A stretch of 64,000 nucleotides of DNA, from the NCBI GenBank assembly GCA_017437745.1, contig JAFRYI010000007.1, positions 62,001-126,000 on the forward strand, read 5' to 3'. Source of the stretch: Bacillota bacterium. GTDB taxonomy: Bacteria; Bacillota; Clostridia; Peptostreptococcales; Anaerovoracaceae. Under the pieces are notes generated by a model that was given only the letters and a program-made list of their open reading frames with translations, did not search any database and had not been told where the DNA came from. A program made the translations under genes and the position numbers. Below are positions 8,252-16,486 of the stretch, piece after piece; positions within the stretch are counted from its first letter, which is position 1; each line of letters begins with the position of its first letter.

Positions 8252-8869
8252 ATGAAAGTACTTATGATAAACGGAAGCCCCCGCGCCAACGGCAACACAC
8301 AGATGGCGCTGGAGGAGATGGGAAAGGTCTTCGAAAAGAACGGCGTGGAATACGAGATCGTGTCCCTGAGCGGACAGAAGATCAGCGGCTGCATGGCCTG
8401 CGGAGCCTGCGCCAAGCTGGGCCGCTGCGTTATGGACGACATGGTCAACGAGATCGCGCCGAAGCTCCGCGAGTGCGACGGATTTGTAGTAGGCACTCCG
8501 GTATACTACGCGTCGGCCAACGGCACGCTGATATCCCTGCTCGACAGGCTCTTCCGCAGCAGGAACGCAAACCTTACCATGAAGGTCGGCGCGTGCGTAA
8601 CGGCTGCAAGGCGCGGCGGATCGGCTGTCACTTTCGACGAGATCAACAAATACTTCGCCGTGAGCGGAATGCCCATAGCGTCCTCCGAGTACTGGAACAT
8701 GGTCTTCGGCGCCAAGCCCGGCGAAGCGTCGGAGGACCTCGAAGGCATGCGCACCATGCGCGTACTGGCGGAAAACATGACCTTCCTTATGAAGTCCATA
8801 GCCCTGGGCAAAGAAAAGTACGGCCTGCCGGAACGCGAACAGCCCGTCATCACAAATTTCGTAAGGTAG
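8252..8869 (+). CDS. Iron-sulfur flavoprotein / NADPH-dependent FMN reductase family
   Basis: The 205-residue protein begins with the flavodoxin-like M-I-N-G-S-P-R-A-N-G-N-T and carries Cys47, 50, 53 and 59 (CX2CX2CX5C), the [4Fe-4S] spacing of Isf-type proteins. The FMN loop G-T-P-V-Y-Y-A-S-A-N-G follows. Such proteins shuttle electrons in the cytoplasm of anaerobes, often against oxygen species. The ATG at 8252 is chosen because AAAGGA lies 8 bases upstream and the fold begins there; the frame is open further upstream but overlaps the divergent gene. A terminator follows at 8891. Confidence 0.85.
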   Translation: MKVLMINGSPRANGNTQMALEEMGKVFEKNGVEYEIVSLSGQKISGCMACGACAKLGRCVMDDMVNEIAPKLRECDGFVVGTPVYYASANGTLISLLDRLFRSRNANLTMKVGACVTAARRGGSAVTFDEINKYFAVSGMPIASSEYWNMVFGAKPGEASEDLEGMRTMRVLAENMTFLMKSIALGKEKYGLPEREQPVITNFVR

Positions 8870-8890
8870 ACTGAAAGATTCATGAATGAT

Positions 8891-8923
8891 AAAGATGCTT
8901 CCCGGTCGGGGGAAGCATCTTTT
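8891..8923. terminator. Bidirectional terminator between flavoprotein and mrp
   Basis: A perfect 13-bp stem (8891-8903 with 8910-8922), flanked by an A-run and T-run, separates convergent genes. Confidence 0.85.
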
Positions 8924-8955
8924 GTTTCGGTATTTATGCAGACCGCTTTGAATAT

Positions 8956-9774
8956 TTACAGTATCTCTTTCGCGAACTGCTCCAGCGGGTTGTCCGCTAT
9001 CTCTTCTATGCGGCCTTCGTCAACTGCCTTCGCAAGTTCCGGGTCGATCGCCATCTCCGCCACGTGCGGGATTCCGTACTGCACCGCCAGCTTCTTAATG
9101 TGGCTCTCGCCGAAGGGGCGGATGATCTTTCCGCAGTCCGGGCACTTGATGTAGCTCATGTTCTCCACAAGACCGATCACCGGGATGTTCATCAGATTGG
9201 CCATCTTTACGGCCTTCTCGACTATCATTCCCACAAGCTCCTGCGGGCTCGTAACGACTACGATGCCTTCAAGCGGCAGACTCTGGAAGATGGTGAGCGC
9301 AACGTCGCCGGTCCCCGGCGGCATGTCTATGAACATTACGTCCTCGTCTTCCCACAGGACCTCGGACCAGAACTGCTTTACGACTCCGCCGAGTATGGGA
9401 CCGCGCCAGACGACAGGATCCGACTTGTCCTCCAGCAGCAGGTTGAGCGACACCACGTCTATGCCGAGTTTGGTGACGGCGGGTATCATGCCGGATTCGC
9501 TGCCGGCAAGCTGTTCCGTAAGTCCGAAAGCGGTAGGTATGGACGGGCCGGTTATGTCCGCGTCCATTACGGCTGTCTTAAGGCCCGCCTTTACAGCCGC
9601 GCATGCCAGCAGGCCGGTGATCATGCTCTTGCCGACGCCTCCCTTTCCGGAGACGACGCCGAATACTTTCTTTACGCTGGACTTTTCGTTTAGATATGCC
9701 CTGAAATCTGTCTCGGGGCGTTCGCCGCAGCCTTCCACGCCGCAGTTGGAACAATTGTGATCGCAGTCTGTCAT
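8956..9774 (-). CDS. mrp: Mrp/NBP35-type Fe-S cluster carrier ATPase
   Basis: The 272-residue P-loop protein has the deviant Walker A G-K-G-G-V-G-K-S at 43-50, D-A-D-I-T-G-P-S and F-I-D-M-P-P-G-T-G-D, and a C-terminal C-P-D-C pair, which binds the bridging cluster in the dimer. The N terminus carries four cysteines (4, 8, 11, 16), the Nbp35-like N-terminal cluster site found in archaeal and clostridial forms. It would hold and transfer [4Fe-4S] clusters; several Fe-S proteins are encoded nearby. The ATG follows AAGGAGGT with 7-base spacing. Confidence 0.92.
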   Translation of the reverse strand: MTDCDHNCSNCGVEGCGERPETDFRAYLNEKSSVKKVFGVVSGKGGVGKSMITGLLACAAVKAGLKTAVMDADITGPSIPTAFGLTEQLAGSESGMIPAVTKLGIDVVSLNLLLEDKSDPVVWRGPILGGVVKQFWSEVLWEDEDVMFIDMPPGTGDVALTIFQSLPLEGIVVVTSPQELVGMIVEKAVKMANLMNIPVIGLVENMSYIKCPDCGKIIRPFGESHIKKLAVQYGIPHVAEMAIDPELAKAVDEGRIEEIADNPLEQFAKEIL

Positions 9775-9882
9775 GACGCAGACCTCCTTTTATAAGATTT
9801 GAACGGCCGGCCGCTTTGCAGCCGGACCGTATTCAGCGTTATTTGCGCGCCGTCCGCTTTGCGGCCCGGCTCGCCCGACCGA

Positions 9883-10443
9883 TCAGTCGTTGAACAGTAT
9901 GCAGGAACTGTAGGTCAGGGTGTTGGGTCCGTAATTGTACTCCAGTCCGGCCTTTTTGCACTCCGCCGCAACGAACAGTCCGTAGGCTTCCATGGACGTG
10001 AACGCCTTGTCCGGGAACCTGCAGGGCTCGTCCGGATAGGTGCATTTCCTGCAGAGATTGCAGCCTCCGGCTCCCATGGGAAGGCAGTCCGGGTCGTACC
10101 CTCGCATAAGATCCACGGCCTGCGAGAAGCGTTTCTTGTGGCTCTCCGCGGCTTCCATCATGGTCTCTATGTCGAAGCTGTCCTCCAGCTGACGCGTGGT
10201 CTGCATCATTACGGCCTTCTTGAATTTCTTCGCCTTTTCGACGGACTTGGATACGTCTCCGCAGGCGGGCGGGCACACCCAGCAGCGGTCGTACATGTGG
10301 CACTTGTCGGCGGTGCACATGTCGCGGACGTCCTGCCGGAAGTCCAGCTGGGCCGGGTCGAAGAATATTGCGTGCTCGAATCCTATCTCCAGGATCTTAT
10401 CCTGCGACGGGACGGCCTTTTCAGTCTGTTTCTTTCCGGGCAT
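9883..10443 (-). CDS. DUF2284 predicted metal-binding protein
   Basis: The 186-residue protein is rich in cysteines in clusters: C-x4-C-x5-C-x2-C-P-P-A-C near residues 43-61 and C-N-L-C-R-K-C-x5-P-C near residues 128-141. This is the pattern of the DUF2284 family, thought to bind an Fe-S cluster or zinc; its function is not known. The ATG follows AAAGGAGG. The gene starts 12 bases after the yhbY stop codon, so the two are probably cotranscribed; mrp follows about 110 bases downstream on the same strand. Confidence 0.75.
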   Translation of the reverse strand: MPGKKQTEKAVPSQDKILEIGFEHAIFFDPAQLDFRQDVRDMCTADKCHMYDRCWVCPPACGDVSKSVEKAKKFKKAVMMQTTRQLEDSFDIETMMEAAESHKKRFSQAVDLMRGYDPDCLPMGAGGCNLCRKCTYPDEPCRFPDKAFTSMEAYGLFVAAECKKAGLEYNYGPNTLTYSSCILFND

Positions 10444-10455
10444 GGCGGCCTCCTT

Positions 10456-10746
10456 TCAGCGGGGCAGGGTTATCCTGCGTTCTCTGCTTGCTCTGTACAG
10501 CACGAACCTGCGTCCCATGGACTGCACGTACTCGGCGCGGAGCTTTACGGCCGTTACGTTAGCGGCCTCCTTGGGCTCCGTTTCCGCGCCTTCCTGGACC
10601 TTTACCTTTACCAGTTCGTGGGCGGTAAGGTAGTCGTCGATCTCCTTAAGGACTGTTTCCGTAATGCCGGCTTTTCCGATGTATACCGCCGGCTGGAGAT
10701 CCATGGCCAGGCCTTTAAGATAAGCTCTCTGTTTTCCTGTAAGCAT
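10456..10746 (-). CDS. yhbY: YhbY/CRM-domain RNA-binding protein
   Basis: The 96-residue protein is a complete CRS1-YhbY domain: L-T-G-K-Q-R-A-Y-L-K at the start, the conserved G-K-A-G-I-T loop and the C-terminal Y-R-A-S-R-E. Family members bind pre-50S ribosomal RNA. The ATG follows GGAGGAACGAT on the minus strand. It is the first gene of a minus-strand group leading to the DUF2284 gene and mrp. Confidence 0.9.
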   Translation of the reverse strand: MLTGKQRAYLKGLAMDLQPAVYIGKAGITETVLKEIDDYLTAHELVKVKVQEGAETEPKEAANVTAVKLRAEYVQSMGRRFVLYRASRERRITLPR

Positions 10747-10833
10747 ATCGTTCCTCCGGTTACATTATACCATAGGGGAAGGCTGTCCACGTTATTAATT
10801 TGCTTCGGCGCACGGTAACGCGCGCCTCGCAAG

Positions 10834-10862
10834 TTGAGAATGTCGCGGATCTGCGGTACAAT
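10834..10862 (+). promoter_or_regulatory. Promoter of the molybdopterin oxidoreductase operon
   Basis: TTGAGA (10834-10839) and TACAAT (10857-10862) are spaced by 17 bases, about 75 bases before the GTG start. Confidence 0.6.
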
Positions 10863-10935
10863 AGTATTATAATTATAAAAGACGGGTGCGGCATGGAGCG
10901 GGATGTCCCGCCGGCGCCGCCCGGAGGAGAGCAAA

Positions 10936-13044
10936 GTGACAGAAACAGAAAAGCGCGCCGCCGCGAAGATCCCCGGCGAAGACACGGGCATAGAGATAAA
11001 AAAGAGCGTATGCCCGGTATGCGACAGGGGCTGCGGCATAAACGCCTACGTTAAGGACGGAAAGATAATAAAGATAGAGGGCTGCGAAACGCACCCGGCG
11101 AGCAAGGGTCTGCTCTGTCCCAGAGGCATATCGGCCAGGGGCTACATATACAAGAAGGACCGCGTGCTGTACCCGCTGAAACGCGTCGGAGAGCGCGGCG
11201 AAGGGAAGTTCGAGCGCATAAGCTGGGACGAAGCATACCGAACCATAGCGGAGAAGCTGGGAGCGGTAAAGGCGGAGTACGGACCGCAGGCCGTAACGGT
11301 CTACAGCGGCCATACCAAGTGGTACAGGACCTTCGTCCAGAGGTTCGCGTATTCGTTCGGAACGCCAAACTACGCAACGGAATCCAGCTGCTGCTTTACC
11401 CACGGATACATGGCGGGCAAATCGGTCCTGGGCTTCAACGTAGGTCCGGACATGAAGAACGCCGGCGTGTTCCTGGGGTGGTCGTACTGTCCGCACAGAG
11501 ATCCCCGCGACCTTAAGGCGGTACTGGGCTTCAAGAAGAACGGCGGAAAACTGATAGTAGTGGACTGCAGACGCACTCAGGCCGCTGAGATAGCGGACAT
11601 CTTCCTTCAGCCCATCCCCGGAACGGACCTTGCGATAATACTCTGCATGGCCAACATCCTCATTGAGAACGGATGGATAGATAAAGAATACATAGATAGA
11701 TACGTCTACGGCTTCGACAAGTTCAAGGAAGCGGCGGCTAAATACGGAAAGGACAACATAGAGGAGCTCTCCGGAGTAAAATACGAGGATATCTATAAGG
11801 CCTGCGAACTTATCCACGGACACCTGCCCATGGCCATCAACAAGTTCAACGGACACCACGTTAACGGCTTCAACGCCAACAGGGCCCTTTACGCGCTCTC
11901 GGCCATAACCGGCTGCTACGACAGAAAGGGCGGTCAGTCGCCCAAACCATTCGCGTTCCAGCACATGGGAGGAGGATTCAAGACTCTGGACAGGGAGTTC
12001 TGCGAGGAGAAAAGACCGCTGTCGCCTCTGCCTATAGGCGGCGACAGGTTCCCGCTGTGGAACTGGTACGAGCACGAGGCTCAGGCGATAAGCATTCCGG
12101 ACTCCGTGCTGGACGGACAGCCTTACGAGACCAGAGCAATACTGGGCTTCGGACTGAACTACCGCATGTGGCCGGATTCGCAGCGCATGAAAAAAGCGCT
12201 CGGCAAGCTGGATTTCTTCGCTGACATGGACCTGTTCCTTACGGATACCGCTAAGATGGCGGACATAGTGCTTCCGGCGGTAACGACCGTGGAGCGCAGC
12301 GACCTTAAGTTCTACCCCGGAGGGTACATGTGGTATCCGGCGCCGGTGATAGAGCCGCTGGGCGAATCCAGATCGGACGAGCAGGTGGTGTGCGATCTTG
12401 CGGAGATGATGGATCTGGACGATCCCGTGCTGAGGGCGGGGATAGTGCCGACCTACGATCACATACTAAGAGACCTATCGTTCAAGGTGAAGGACGTAAG
12501 CGGTCCTGAACCTGTAAAAGTCGCTGACTTCAAGCCGTGGCAGCCGATGCAGGCGCTTACGGAGGGGCTTCCGACGCCCACAGGAAAGATAGAACTGTCC
12601 TGTTCGGTCATAGAGAAGCATCCGGAATGGAGACTGTGTTCCGTGCCGGATTACCTGCCCGCGTTCGACGAAAAGGAAGCCGCGGAATATCCGCTGGTGC
12701 TGGTCGCCGGGGCAAGGAACAAGAACCGCTTCCACTCCAGGCTCACCAATCATCCCTGGGAGACCGCGGCCGCAGGCGAGATAGACGTTCAGATCCATCC
12801 GGACGACGCTGCGGAGCTGGGGATAAAGGACGGCGACAGGGTGGTCGTGGAGACCCGCACCGGCAGCATAGAGCTTAAGGCAAGCGTAACGGAGATCTCG
12901 CGGAGGGGCAGCGTAAACATCTACCACGACGATCCGTCCGCGCCGGCCAACGACATAATTCCTTCGGACCGCAGGGATCCGTACACCGGCTTCCCCGCGT
13001 TCAAATCGTCCAGGTGCAGGGTAAGAAAGGCGACAGCCAGATGA
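10936..13044 (+). CDS. Soluble molybdopterin-dependent oxidoreductase, catalytic subunit
   Basis: The 702-residue protein belongs to the DMSO-reductase superfamily. It has an N-terminal [4Fe-4S] site (Cys26, 29, 33 and 61), a likely Mo-ligand cysteine in E-S-S-C-C-F (152 or 153), and the C-terminal cofactor-binding domain with N-R-F-H-S-R-L-T-N and I-H-P-D-D-A-A-E-L-G. No twin-arginine signal is present, so it should be cytoplasmic. The GTG at 10936 is chosen because GGAGG lies 8 bases upstream; an ATG at 10903 has only a poor site. The gene overlaps the ferredoxin subunit by ATGA. The substrate cannot be told from sequence; a thiosulfate, polysulfide or formate enzyme are options. Confidence 0.85.
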   Translation: MTETEKRAAAKIPGEDTGIEIKKSVCPVCDRGCGINAYVKDGKIIKIEGCETHPASKGLLCPRGISARGYIYKKDRVLYPLKRVGERGEGKFERISWDEAYRTIAEKLGAVKAEYGPQAVTVYSGHTKWYRTFVQRFAYSFGTPNYATESSCCFTHGYMAGKSVLGFNVGPDMKNAGVFLGWSYCPHRDPRDLKAVLGFKKNGGKLIVVDCRRTQAAEIADIFLQPIPGTDLAIILCMANILIENGWIDKEYIDRYVYGFDKFKEAAAKYGKDNIEELSGVKYEDIYKACELIHGHLPMAINKFNGHHVNGFNANRALYALSAITGCYDRKGGQSPKPFAFQHMGGGFKTLDREFCEEKRPLSPLPIGGDRFPLWNWYEHEAQAISIPDSVLDGQPYETRAILGFGLNYRMWPDSQRMKKALGKLDFFADMDLFLTDTAKMADIVLPAVTTVERSDLKFYPGGYMWYPAPVIEPLGESRSDEQVVCDLAEMMDLDDPVLRAGIVPTYDHILRDLSFKVKDVSGPEPVKVADFKPWQPMQALTEGLPTPTGKIELSCSVIEKHPEWRLCSVPDYLPAFDEKEAAEYPLVLVAGARNKNRFHSRLTNHPWETAAAGEIDVQIHPDDAAELGIKDGDRVVVETRTGSIELKASVTEISRRGSVNIYHDDPSAPANDIIPSDRRDPYTGFPAFKSSRCRVRKATAR

Positions 13045-13457
13045 AGAAGATAGTTTTCAGAGAAGAAAAATGCGTAGGCTGCAATATTTGCTCCATAGCC
13101 TGCATGGATCAGAACGACTACGATCCTTCGTGGGGAACGGAACCGTTCAGGACTTCCGGCTGCGTGCTTAAGGAAGGAAAATACAGGAACTGGTCTACGG
13201 CCTGCGTGCACTGCGGGCTGTGCATAGACGTCTGCCCGCTTACATGCATAAGCCGCGACGAAGAGACCGGCATGGTGATAGTGGACGGCACGGACTGCAT
13301 AGGCTGCGGAGCCTGCAGCGACGCCTGCCCGGTGTCCGCGCCTAAGATCGTGGACGGCAAGATGCGCAAGTGCGACGGCTGCAACGAAAGAATAAAGGCC
13401 GGGATGATCCCGGCCTGCGTAAGGGCATGCCCCACGGGCGCGCTGTCCTTCGAATAG
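13041..13457 (+). CDS. Four-cluster ferredoxin subunit of the molybdopterin oxidoreductase
   Basis: The 138-residue protein shows four [4Fe-4S] motifs of the DmsB/HycB kind: C-V-G-C-N-I-C-S-I-A-C, C-V-H-C-G-L-C-I-D-V-C-P, C-I-G-C-G-A-C-S-D-A-C-P and a split fourth ending C-V-R-A-C-P. It would wire electrons to or from the catalytic subunit. Its ATG overlaps the upstream TGA. An in-frame ATG at 13014 lies inside the upstream gene and lacks support. No membrane-anchor gene (DmsC/NrfD type) follows, so the partner is probably a soluble carrier. Confidence 0.9.
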   Translation: MKKIVFREEKCVGCNICSIACMDQNDYDPSWGTEPFRTSGCVLKEGKYRNWSTACVHCGLCIDVCPLTCISRDEETGMVIVDGTDCIGCGACSDACPVSAPKIVDGKMRKCDGCNERIKAGMIPACVRACPTGALSFE

Positions 13458-13901
13458 TTATTTAAGCTCTATAGTTAAAACGTTTTTCACATCGCGCTTG
13501 GCGTTGCTGTCCGACAGCACCACCAGGCGCGGTTTGTTTTCTTCGCCTATTATCAGGTAGACGTTCTTTTCCGTCTGCAGTTCGTCCGCCTTTATCTCAG
13601 CGGTGTAATTGTCTTCAGCGGAGACCGTAAGGGTGGTGTAGCCGCTGTATTTTTCCAGCAGTTTGCGCAGCTCCAGGCCTTTGGCGTCGATCTCCAGCGT
13701 CTTGCCGTTTGCCCGCGTTACCGTGGCCTTAACGTCCGTAAGATCCAGCTTGCCTAGATCCACTTTGGTCTGCTTTCCGTTCTGTACGATGATCACCTCG
13801 CTCACGGCTTTCTGCGGCTGGTTTTTGGAAATAATAACGGCGAGCACTGCGGCCAGGACCACCAGCACGGCCAGGATGATGAGCAGAGTCTTTTTCTTCA
13901 T
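13458..13901 (-). CDS. Membrane-anchored small protein resembling a sulfite-oxidase-fold (molybdopterin-binding) domain
   Basis: The 147-residue protein has a K-K-K start and one hydrophobic segment (about 5-25), so it is probably anchored with its body outside. The rest resembles short versions of the oxidoreductase molybdopterin-binding fold: a G-L-E-L-R-K-L-L-E-K-Y helix, then T-V-S-A-E-D-N-Y strands and a closing V-K-N-V-L-T-I-E-L. No cofactor cysteine is seen. The start overlaps the upstream gene by 4 bases (ATGA), and its stop abuts that of the converging ferredoxin subunit. The fold assignment is from memory of the family and is uncertain. Confidence 0.6.
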   Translation of the reverse strand: MKKKTLLIILAVLVVLAAVLAVIISKNQPQKAVSEVIIVQNGKQTKVDLGKLDLTDVKATVTRANGKTLEIDAKGLELRKLLEKYSGYTTLTVSAEDNYTAEIKADELQTEKNVYLIIGEENKPRLVVLSDSNAKRDVKNVLTIELK

Positions 13902-14464
13902 GTTTCGGGACCTTCTTTCTTAACGTTCTGTCTGTCGTTCGCGAATACCGGCCGCAGACGTTTGCAGAGGAAGGCAGCGATGAAGCCGCAGATGATGCCG
14001 CTGATGCAGGCTGTGCAGCAGTAGAGAGCAAGCACCGGTCCCACCAGGCCGAACACTATCACGTTGGCCGTAAGGCTTGCGGCAACGGAGGCCAGAGCGC
14101 AGCACACGACGATCTGCACGTCTTCGGACATGCCGGTCCGTCCTGATAGAAGCACGCAGAGGTCTATCACCAGGCCGGGGATAAGGTATCCCAGCGGCGC
14201 AAGCGCTCCCATGCTTCCTACGCTTCCCAGAAGGAATGCTATGCCGCTCTGTACCAGCCCCATAAGCATTCCCGCGCCGAACCGCTTAACGATAAAAGCT
14301 GCCGTTACCAGAAACAGCAGCGAAAAAGCAGTCCCGATCCCGCCGGGAATGTGGAGATTGTCCGTAATAAGGTTTGCCGCGGGCGCTATCAGCTTCTTCG
14401 CGATAATGCCAAGATCGCAGCATACGGCCATGAAGATAAGGTTCTTAAGGCTTATGCGCTTCAA
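13898..14464 (-). CDS. ECF-transporter S-component-like membrane protein
   Basis: The protein (188 residues from the TTG at 14464, 195 from a GTG at 14485) has about six hydrophobic segments with conserved glycine-rich loops such as H-I-P-G-G-I-G-T-A and G-A-L-A-P-L-G-Y-L. These resemble substrate-binding S components of energy-coupling-factor importers. The TTG is preferred because AAAAGGAAG precedes it; the GTG has no ribosome site. It is translationally coupled to the 147-residue gene and lies downstream of mobA, so a molybdenum-related or cofactor-related substrate is a reasonable guess only. No EcfA or EcfT gene is present in the window. Confidence 0.6.
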   Translation of the reverse strand: MKRISLKNLIFMAVCCDLGIIAKKLIAPAANLITDNLHIPGGIGTAFSLLFLVTAAFIVKRFGAGMLMGLVQSGIAFLLGSVGSMGALAPLGYLIPGLVIDLCVLLSGRTGMSEDVQIVVCCALASVAASLTANVIVFGLVGPVLALYCCTACISGIICGFIAAFLCKRLRPVFANDRQNVKKEGPET

Positions 14465-14609
14465 CTGATCTTCCTTTTCAAACACGGAAGGTCGGGTTGT
14501 TTCCGGCCCGGCCCCGGCCGGGGGACCGTAGCAGAAGCCTTAGGTCCGAGGGCTCGGAGGATCGTGTATTCGTTTTTTTCAGGGATATGTCCCTGATAAG
14601 GTCATTATA

Positions 14610-15209
14610 TTACTGTTGGCGTTCTGCCGCAAGTGCGGTAAACTTTTCCAGGTCTTCCGGAGTGTTGCAGTTGAGGAGCTCCGGCGAGTCGTCGGAAAGT
14701 TCCAGAAGCATGGGCGGATGATCCAGGAACAGCTCCCTTACAGAAAGCCGGCCGCTGTTTACAAGCGCCAGCGCGTCTTCCGCCAGGGACTTTTTGTAGA
14801 CTCCTATGAGCGGCTGGAGCCCGGAAGGCGAGGCCAGTATCACTATCTCTGCGGTGCTTTCTTCCGCGGTCCGCATAAGCTTTCCGACGGTGTCAGCGCT
14901 TACGGCAGCGGCGTCCACGCTGAGTATGACGCAGCATTCCGCGCTCGAGGCGCTGAGCGCCGAAGCTATGGCGCACAGGGGCCCTTTGTCCGGCTGCAGA
15001 TCTTCCACCAGCCTTGCGCCGCAAGGGATGATTCTGCGGTTTCCCGGCGCGTCGCAGACCATCAGGTCCTGTATTCCCGCGGCTCTCAGCTTGTCCAGCT
15101 GCATATCAAGAAGAGACCTGCCGCCGATGACCAGCGAGGCCTTGTCTTTTCCCATCCTTTTGGATCTTCCGCCGGCGAGCACCGCGCCGGAGAACTGTTT
15201 CTTTTCCAT
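14610..15209 (-). CDS. mobA: Molybdenum cofactor guanylyltransferase
   Basis: The 199-residue protein shows the nucleotidyltransferase start L-A-G-G-R-S-K-R-M-G-K-D-K-A, with a Mg-binding Asp near residue 99 in L-S-V-D-A-A. MobA attaches GMP to molybdopterin to make the guanine dinucleotide cofactor used by DMSO-reductase-family enzymes such as that at 10936. The usual C-D-M-P after the central strand is changed here to V-D-A-A, so the protein is divergent. The start has no clear ribosome site. It is transcribed divergently from the FAD protein at 15306. Confidence 0.82.
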   Translation of the reverse strand: MEKKQFSGAVLAGGRSKRMGKDKASLVIGGRSLLDMQLDKLRAAGIQDLMVCDAPGNRRIIPCGARLVEDLQPDKGPLCAIASALSASSAECCVILSVDAAAVSADTVGKLMRTAEESTAEIVILASPSGLQPLIGVYKKSLAEDALALVNSGRLSVRELFLDHPPMLLELSDDSPELLNCNTPEDLEKFTALAAERQQ

Positions 15210-15305
15210 TGCTTTTTCAGTATATCATCCTTTGCGGATATGATAAAATAAAATATCAGAGCATATCACCCGAGGCCGGAGGACCGGAACGGAGGATGAC
15301 GGAAA

Positions 15306-16484
15306 ATGACAACATACGATGTATTGATAATAGGAGCCGGAGCGTCTGGGCTTGCGGCAGCGGCCGCTGCGCTGGAGAAGGGCGCAAGGACCGCGGTCCT
15401 GGAAAGGAACGACGAGCCGGGCAGAAAGATACGCGCCACGGGCAACGGAAGGTGCAACTACAGCAACGTCGACGCGCCGCGGAGCGCTTACGTCGTGGAT
15501 CGCTTAAGACAGCTGGCGGGCATAGAGCCGGCCGTGGAAGAAGGCAGGATATACCCGCGGAGCTTCGAGGCCGCGACGGTGGCGGAAGCTCTGGCGAAAG
15601 CAGCCTCCGGGGCGGACATGTTCCTCGGAACGAAGGCGGTCTCGGCGAAGAAAGACGTAGATCTTTTCGCCGTGGAGACCGAAGACGGCAGGTCCTTCGT
15701 TTCCCGCGCTCTGATACTTGCCTGCGGCGGAAAGGCCGGCATCCAGTACGGATGCTACGGCGACGGCTACAAGCTCGCTAAGGCCTTCGGACACAGCGTA
15801 GAAAGACCTATCCCCGCGCTGGACGCTATGGTCTGCGCGGAGGATCTGGAGGCGCTGCACGGCGTAAGAGCGCAGGCTAAGGCAACGCTTTCAAAGGAGA
15901 GCGGAGTCACCTGCGGCGGAGAATTCTGCAGCATCTACGTAACTAAGGATCCGGAAGGATCTGCGGTCGGCAAAACTCCGGAGACCGCGCTTCCTGTTTC
16001 GGAAAGCGGCGAAGTGCAGTTCACCAGGAACGGCATCTCGGGCATACCGGTAATGGACCTCAGCAGATATCTGAAACTGGAGGCGGGAAGCGTCTTCACG
16101 CTGAGTCTGGACTTCTTCCCGGAGCTTTCCGCGGAGGAGCTTGACGGTCTGCTTAACGAAAGAAAACAAAGCTTCGGGATGGGGCTTAAGGGCCTGCTTC
16201 CCGAAAAGCTGGCGGAATACATAGAAGAGCCGGGCAAGGGCCGCTCGGCCAAGGATCTTTGCTTCCCGGTAACGGGCACCAGAGGCTGGAAGACCGCTCA
16301 GGTGACCCGCGGAGGAGTGCGCCTGGAAGAGGTCGACCCTGAATCTTTCGAGTCCTCGCTTTGCAAAGGACTGTACATTACGGGAGAGCTTCTGGACTAC
16401 GACGGGCCCTGCGGAGGCTTCAACCTTAACTGGGCGTTTTACACCGGACTTGCTGCCGGCGGCAGCGCCGGAAAGGAAGGCTGA
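15306..16484 (+). CDS. BaiN/HI0933-type FAD-binding flavoprotein
   Basis: The 392-residue protein has the FAD motif I-I-G-A-G-A-S-G-L-A and E-R-N-D-E-P-G-R-K-I, the family hallmark A-T-G-N-G-R-C-N-Y-S-N, and the C-terminal G-E-L-L-D-Y-D-G-P-C-G-G-F-N-L-N-W-A. These define the HI0933/BaiN group of flavoproteins; BaiN in bile-acid-converting clostridia reduces bile-acid intermediates, but most members have no known substrate. The ATG is preceded by GGAGG with 9-10 base spacing. The gene ends 2 bases before addA. Confidence 0.88.
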   Translation: MTTYDVLIIGAGASGLAAAAAALEKGARTAVLERNDEPGRKIRATGNGRCNYSNVDAPRSAYVVDRLRQLAGIEPAVEEGRIYPRSFEAATVAEALAKAASGADMFLGTKAVSAKKDVDLFAVETEDGRSFVSRALILACGGKAGIQYGCYGDGYKLAKAFGHSVERPIPALDAMVCAEDLEALHGVRAQAKATLSKESGVTCGGEFCSIYVTKDPEGSAVGKTPETALPVSESGEVQFTRNGISGIPVMDLSRYLKLEAGSVFTLSLDFFPELSAEELDGLLNERKQSFGMGLKGLLPEKLAEYIEEPGKGRSAKDLCFPVTGTRGWKTAQVTRGGVRLEEVDPESFESSLCKGLYITGELLDYDGPCGGFNLNWAFYTGLAAGGSAGKEG

Positions 16485-16486
16485 CC

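Noticed and set aside
10869-10935. Molybdenum cofactor riboswitch before the oxidoreductase gene
   Set aside because: The leader is only about 65 nt and shows no matching hairpins.
14576-14596. Terminator at CAGGGATATGTCCCTG
   Set aside because: The T-run lies on the wrong side of the hairpin for + transcription, and on the minus strand the hairpin is followed by A.
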